NCBI GenBank assembly: GCA_027294185.1
Contig: JAPUME010000002.1
Location: 1 to 5,871 of the forward strand
DNA length: 5,871 bases
Source of the DNA: Acidobacteriota bacterium
Lineage (GTDB): Bacteria > Acidobacteriota > Terriglobia > UBA7540 > JAPUME01
Reading direction: 5' to 3'
The position numbers and the translations under genes were made by a program. Shown here in pieces: positions 5,053 to 5,871 of this stretch. The notes beneath the pieces are model-generated. The model was not told the origin of the DNA, searched no databases, and worked only from the letters and a program-made list of their open reading frames with translations. Positions within the stretch are counted from its first letter, which is position 1. The number at the start of each line of letters is the position of its first letter.

Positions 5053-5871
5053 TCAGAATTTGGGACGGGTGTAGGACATCAGAATCTTTGCGCCGGAGAG
5101 GCTCCCGCTCAACGTCTTGGAGGACACGTCATAGTGAACGGCCACGCCGCCGTTCGAGGTGATGTTCTGGGCCATGATCGAGCCGTAAAACGCACCGCTC
5201 GCCCCGCCGCCGCCAATAACGGCATCTCCATTGGGAATGTTGATCAGCGCCGAAAGCTGGGTATTACCCCCCATCGTTAGAGCCGTACCCGTCCCCATGA
5301 TATTGATGACGGTGAAATGGGGCGGAGGGTCGCCGGGCGCCGAAACGTTGGTGATTGCCTGACCGCTCAGAGTCATCGTGGTGGCAATGTTGAGTACCAG
5401 CGCCGTGTTGGCGGTGGGAGGAGGAGCAGCCTGAATATCCACAAGTCCGGGAGGAACGTTGGTGATGTTGATCTGGGCGGCGCCGCCGCTCACATTGACC
5501 GAGTCGATGGCCACGCGGATGGCGCTGCCCAGGGGAGTCCCCGCCGCGGGCCCGATGATGTTGACCACCGCATTGCTGGGCTCGATGTCTCCGAGGCGGT
5601 AGGGGTTGGTGTCACTCCCATCCCCCGCCAAACAGGCGTAGCTGTTAACGGTAATATTGGGGCCGGCTTTCCGAATGCGCTCGATATATCCGCTCGTGCC
5701 CACCGGGCATCCGGCGGGGCCGGGAGGCGCCTGGTTAATATAGATATCATCCCGCCAATTGTTCCCGGGAGACGCGGCAGGGAAGACGTCCGTCGTATCC
5801 GGGTAACCCCAGGGACTCATATCGATCGAGGCAGGAGAGGGAATGGAAGGACCCGGGGAAACCGTCCCCGT
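5053..5871 (-). CDS. C-terminal part of a secreted, probably pilus-associated protein (5' end outside window)
   Basis: The frame is open from the right edge to a TGA at 5053-5055 and gives 272 residues. An internal ATG at 5818-5820 has no Shine-Dalgarno sequence, and the 17 codons upstream of it are also open, so the true start lies beyond the window. The sequence is rich in G, A, N, T, V and I, with short beta-prone repeats, a Pro/Gly-rich stretch and two cysteines (C55, C80 of the fragment), all typical of an exported beta-structured protein. The segment at about 203-248, including GGGGASGAFYGSIMAQNITS and ending in HYD, resembles the FYG...(I/V)...HYD ending of proteins with a PilX-type N-terminus and a DUF7305-like beta-helix. 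That comparison is from memory of the family pattern. An adhesin or other surface protein is the alternative. The prepilin-like N-terminus that would decide is missing. Confidence 0.65.
   Translation of the reverse strand, partial: TGTVSPGPSIPSPASIDMSPWGYPDTTDVFPAASPGNNWRDDIYINQAPPGPAGCPVGTSGYIERIRKAGPNITVNSYACLAGDGSDTNPYRLGDIEPSNAVVNIIGPAAGTPLGSAIRVAIDSVNVSGGAAQINITNVPPGLVDIQAAPPPTANTALVLNIATTMTLSGQAITNVSAPGDPPPHFTVINIMGTGTALTMGGNTQLSALINIPNGDAVIGGGGASGAFYGSIMAQNITSNGGVAVHYDVSSKTLSGSLSGAKILMSYTRPKF

Noticed and set aside
3711..5162. Open frame of 483 codons on the + strand antisense to the cyclase
   Set aside because: It runs opposite the cyclase with its clear catalytic motifs, crosses an intergenic hairpin and enters the next gene. 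Its composition is that of a reverse complement.
5818..5820. ATG as the start of the pilus-associated gene
   Set aside because: The frame stays open upstream to the window edge, no Shine-Dalgarno sequence precedes it, and the product would lack any export signal.
1..5871. Defence, toxin-antitoxin, CRISPR or mobile element system
   Set aside because: No repeat array, transposase, integrase, toxin-like small gene pair or terminal inverted repeats were seen. The cyclase is not a CBASS-type nucleotidyltransferase: it has class III motifs, membrane helices and no adjacent effector gene.

Overview
The window is a GC-rich bacterial chromosome segment with two genes on the + strand, then three on the - strand. 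It shows export signals, a membrane-anchored HtrA-type protease and a probable pilus-associated surface protein, which fits a diderm bacterium. The style of the proteins loosely resembles Acidobacteriota or a neighbouring deep-branching phylum, but nothing here settles taxonomy. I see no tRNA, rRNA, CRISPR array, insertion sequence or phage gene.

Layout. Positions 1-124 hold the C-terminal end of an unidentified membrane protein (+). Positions 170-931 encode a class I SAM-dependent methyltransferase with an N-terminal export signal (+). Positions 932-1212 are an AT-richer gap between converging genes; it holds an 8-bp inverted repeat with U-runs on both strands (candidate bidirectional terminator) and promoter-like hexamers. 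Positions 1213-2691 (-) encode a membrane-anchored HtrA/Deg serine protease with an intact catalytic triad and two PDZ domains. Its 224-bp upstream gap is rich in dyads, including a 7-bp perfect hairpin overlapping the Shine-Dalgarno sequence. Positions 2916-4889 (-) encode a multidomain signalling protein: four membrane helices, a class III nucleotide cyclase domain, a TPR and a C-terminal HD-GYP-like domain lacking its signature HD pair. A 163-bp gap holds a candidate extended -10 and an 11-bp perfect hairpin. Positions 5053-5871 (-) are the C-terminal part of a secreted or pilus-associated protein that runs off the right edge.

The three - strand genes point the same way, but each gap carries dyads and promoter-like signals, so separate transcription units are more likely than one operon. 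The protease handles envelope protein quality and the cyclase is a membrane signalling hub; a functional link between them is only suggested by adjacency. The observations most worth following are the cyclase plus degenerate HD-GYP fusion and the structured leader of the protease gene. No gene set in the window forms an obvious new multi-gene system.
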